DNA of 64,000 bases, from contig CM076261.1 of NCBI GenBank assembly GCA_038380795.1, forward strand, positions 94,324,418-94,388,417. The letters run 5' to 3'. Origin of the DNA: Pyrocephalus nanus. Lineage: Eukaryota; Chordata; Aves; Passeriformes; Tyrannidae. Below the pieces are notes generated by a model, which had not been told where the DNA came from, did not search any database, and worked only from the letters and a program-made list of their open reading frames with translations. Of the stretch, positions 63,696 to 64,000 are shown in pieces. Each line of letters starts with the position of its first letter. Position 1 is the first letter of the stretch. A program made the position numbers and the translations under genes.

Positions 63696-64000
63696 CACAG
63701 AATTCTTTGGGCTGGAAAGACCTTTAAGATCATCGAGTCCAACCATTAACCTGGCACTGAGAAGCCCACCATGAAAAACCATGAAAAACCATTTCCCCAA
63801 GTGCCACATCTATGTGCCTTTTAAATCCCTCCTGGGGTGGTAACTCCACCACTGCCCTGGGAAACCTCTTCCAGTGCTTGACAATTCTTTCAGTGAAGAA
63901 ATTTTCCTTAATATCCAACCTAAGCCTCCCCTTGAGGGAAAGCACAACTTGAGAGGACAACTTGAGGGTGTTTTCTCTTGTCCTATCACGTGTTACTTGA
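63696..64000 (-). repeat. CR1 LINE 3' fragment, running off the window
   Basis: TCACAGAATTCTTTGGGCTG, GATCATCGAGTCCAACCATT, GGGGTGGTAACTCCACCACT and TTTCAGTGAAGAAATTTTCC. It includes a tandem pair of ATGAAAAACC (63771..63790) and continues past 64000. Confidence 0.94.

Larger units (their letters stand above)
50830..64000 (-). other. TSNARE1: TSNARE1 upstream (5' UTR) intron, partial
   Basis: Sequence upstream of the start exon's acceptor. No CpG island, promoter-like region or recognisable exon was seen, so I infer that the intron continues past the window edge. A short noncoding exon inside cannot be excluded. It holds CR1 fragments and simple repeats. Confidence 0.65.

Overview
The window is bird nuclear DNA. 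It carries about forty CR1 LINE fragments with the avian 3' end (the stretch around GGTTTGGGTTGGAAGGGACC, then ATTCTATG-type octamers). It also has three avian-type endogenous-retrovirus LTR remnants, many homopolymers and microsatellites, and almost no long reading frames. The LTR families are ones I associate with neoavian and especially passerine genomes, but the species cannot be fixed from this sequence.

Only one gene can be supported: TSNARE1 (t-SNARE domain-containing protein 1), on the minus strand. The start-codon exon is at 50707..50829. It encodes 28 residues beginning [10 protein letters not shown] and ending SRQGYQPL, and has an in-frame stop two codons upstream of the ATG. The next recognised coding exon is at 936..1013 and encodes [16 protein letters not shown] and onward, the beginning of the syntaxin-like N-terminal domain. 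Both exons have consensus splice sites and compatible phase (1). The window is therefore the 3' part of an upstream intron (50830..64000), the start exon, a first coding intron of about 49.7 kb (1014..50706), one more coding exon, and the start of the next intron (1..935). The promoter, the 5' noncoding exon(s), and the SNARE and membrane-anchor exons lie outside.

Everything else is intronic. The 49.7-kb intron holds CR1 copies on both strands, three LTR remnants (5022..5510, 24606..24780, 42155..42256), a 23-unit TTCCC pentamer array (26456..26570, read as AAGGG on the gene's sense strand) and an A/T-only low-complexity block of about 400 bp (37261..37666). It also holds several CR1-free blocks with homeobox-like TAATTA motifs that look like candidate conserved noncoding elements. 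The best of these are around 6.5, 21.0-21.3, 22.4-23.0, 29.95-30.3 and 47.9-48.2 kb, with one more at 59.7-59.9 kb in the upstream intron.

I found no undescribed multi-gene system, RNA gene, CRISPR array or intact mobile element. The points most worth a second look are the intronic AAGGG array, the large inverted CR1 pairs, the duplicated non-CR1/CR1 composite at 17.8 and 20.6 kb, the apparent absence of a Myb/SANT-like exon in the first coding intron, and the candidate enhancers.
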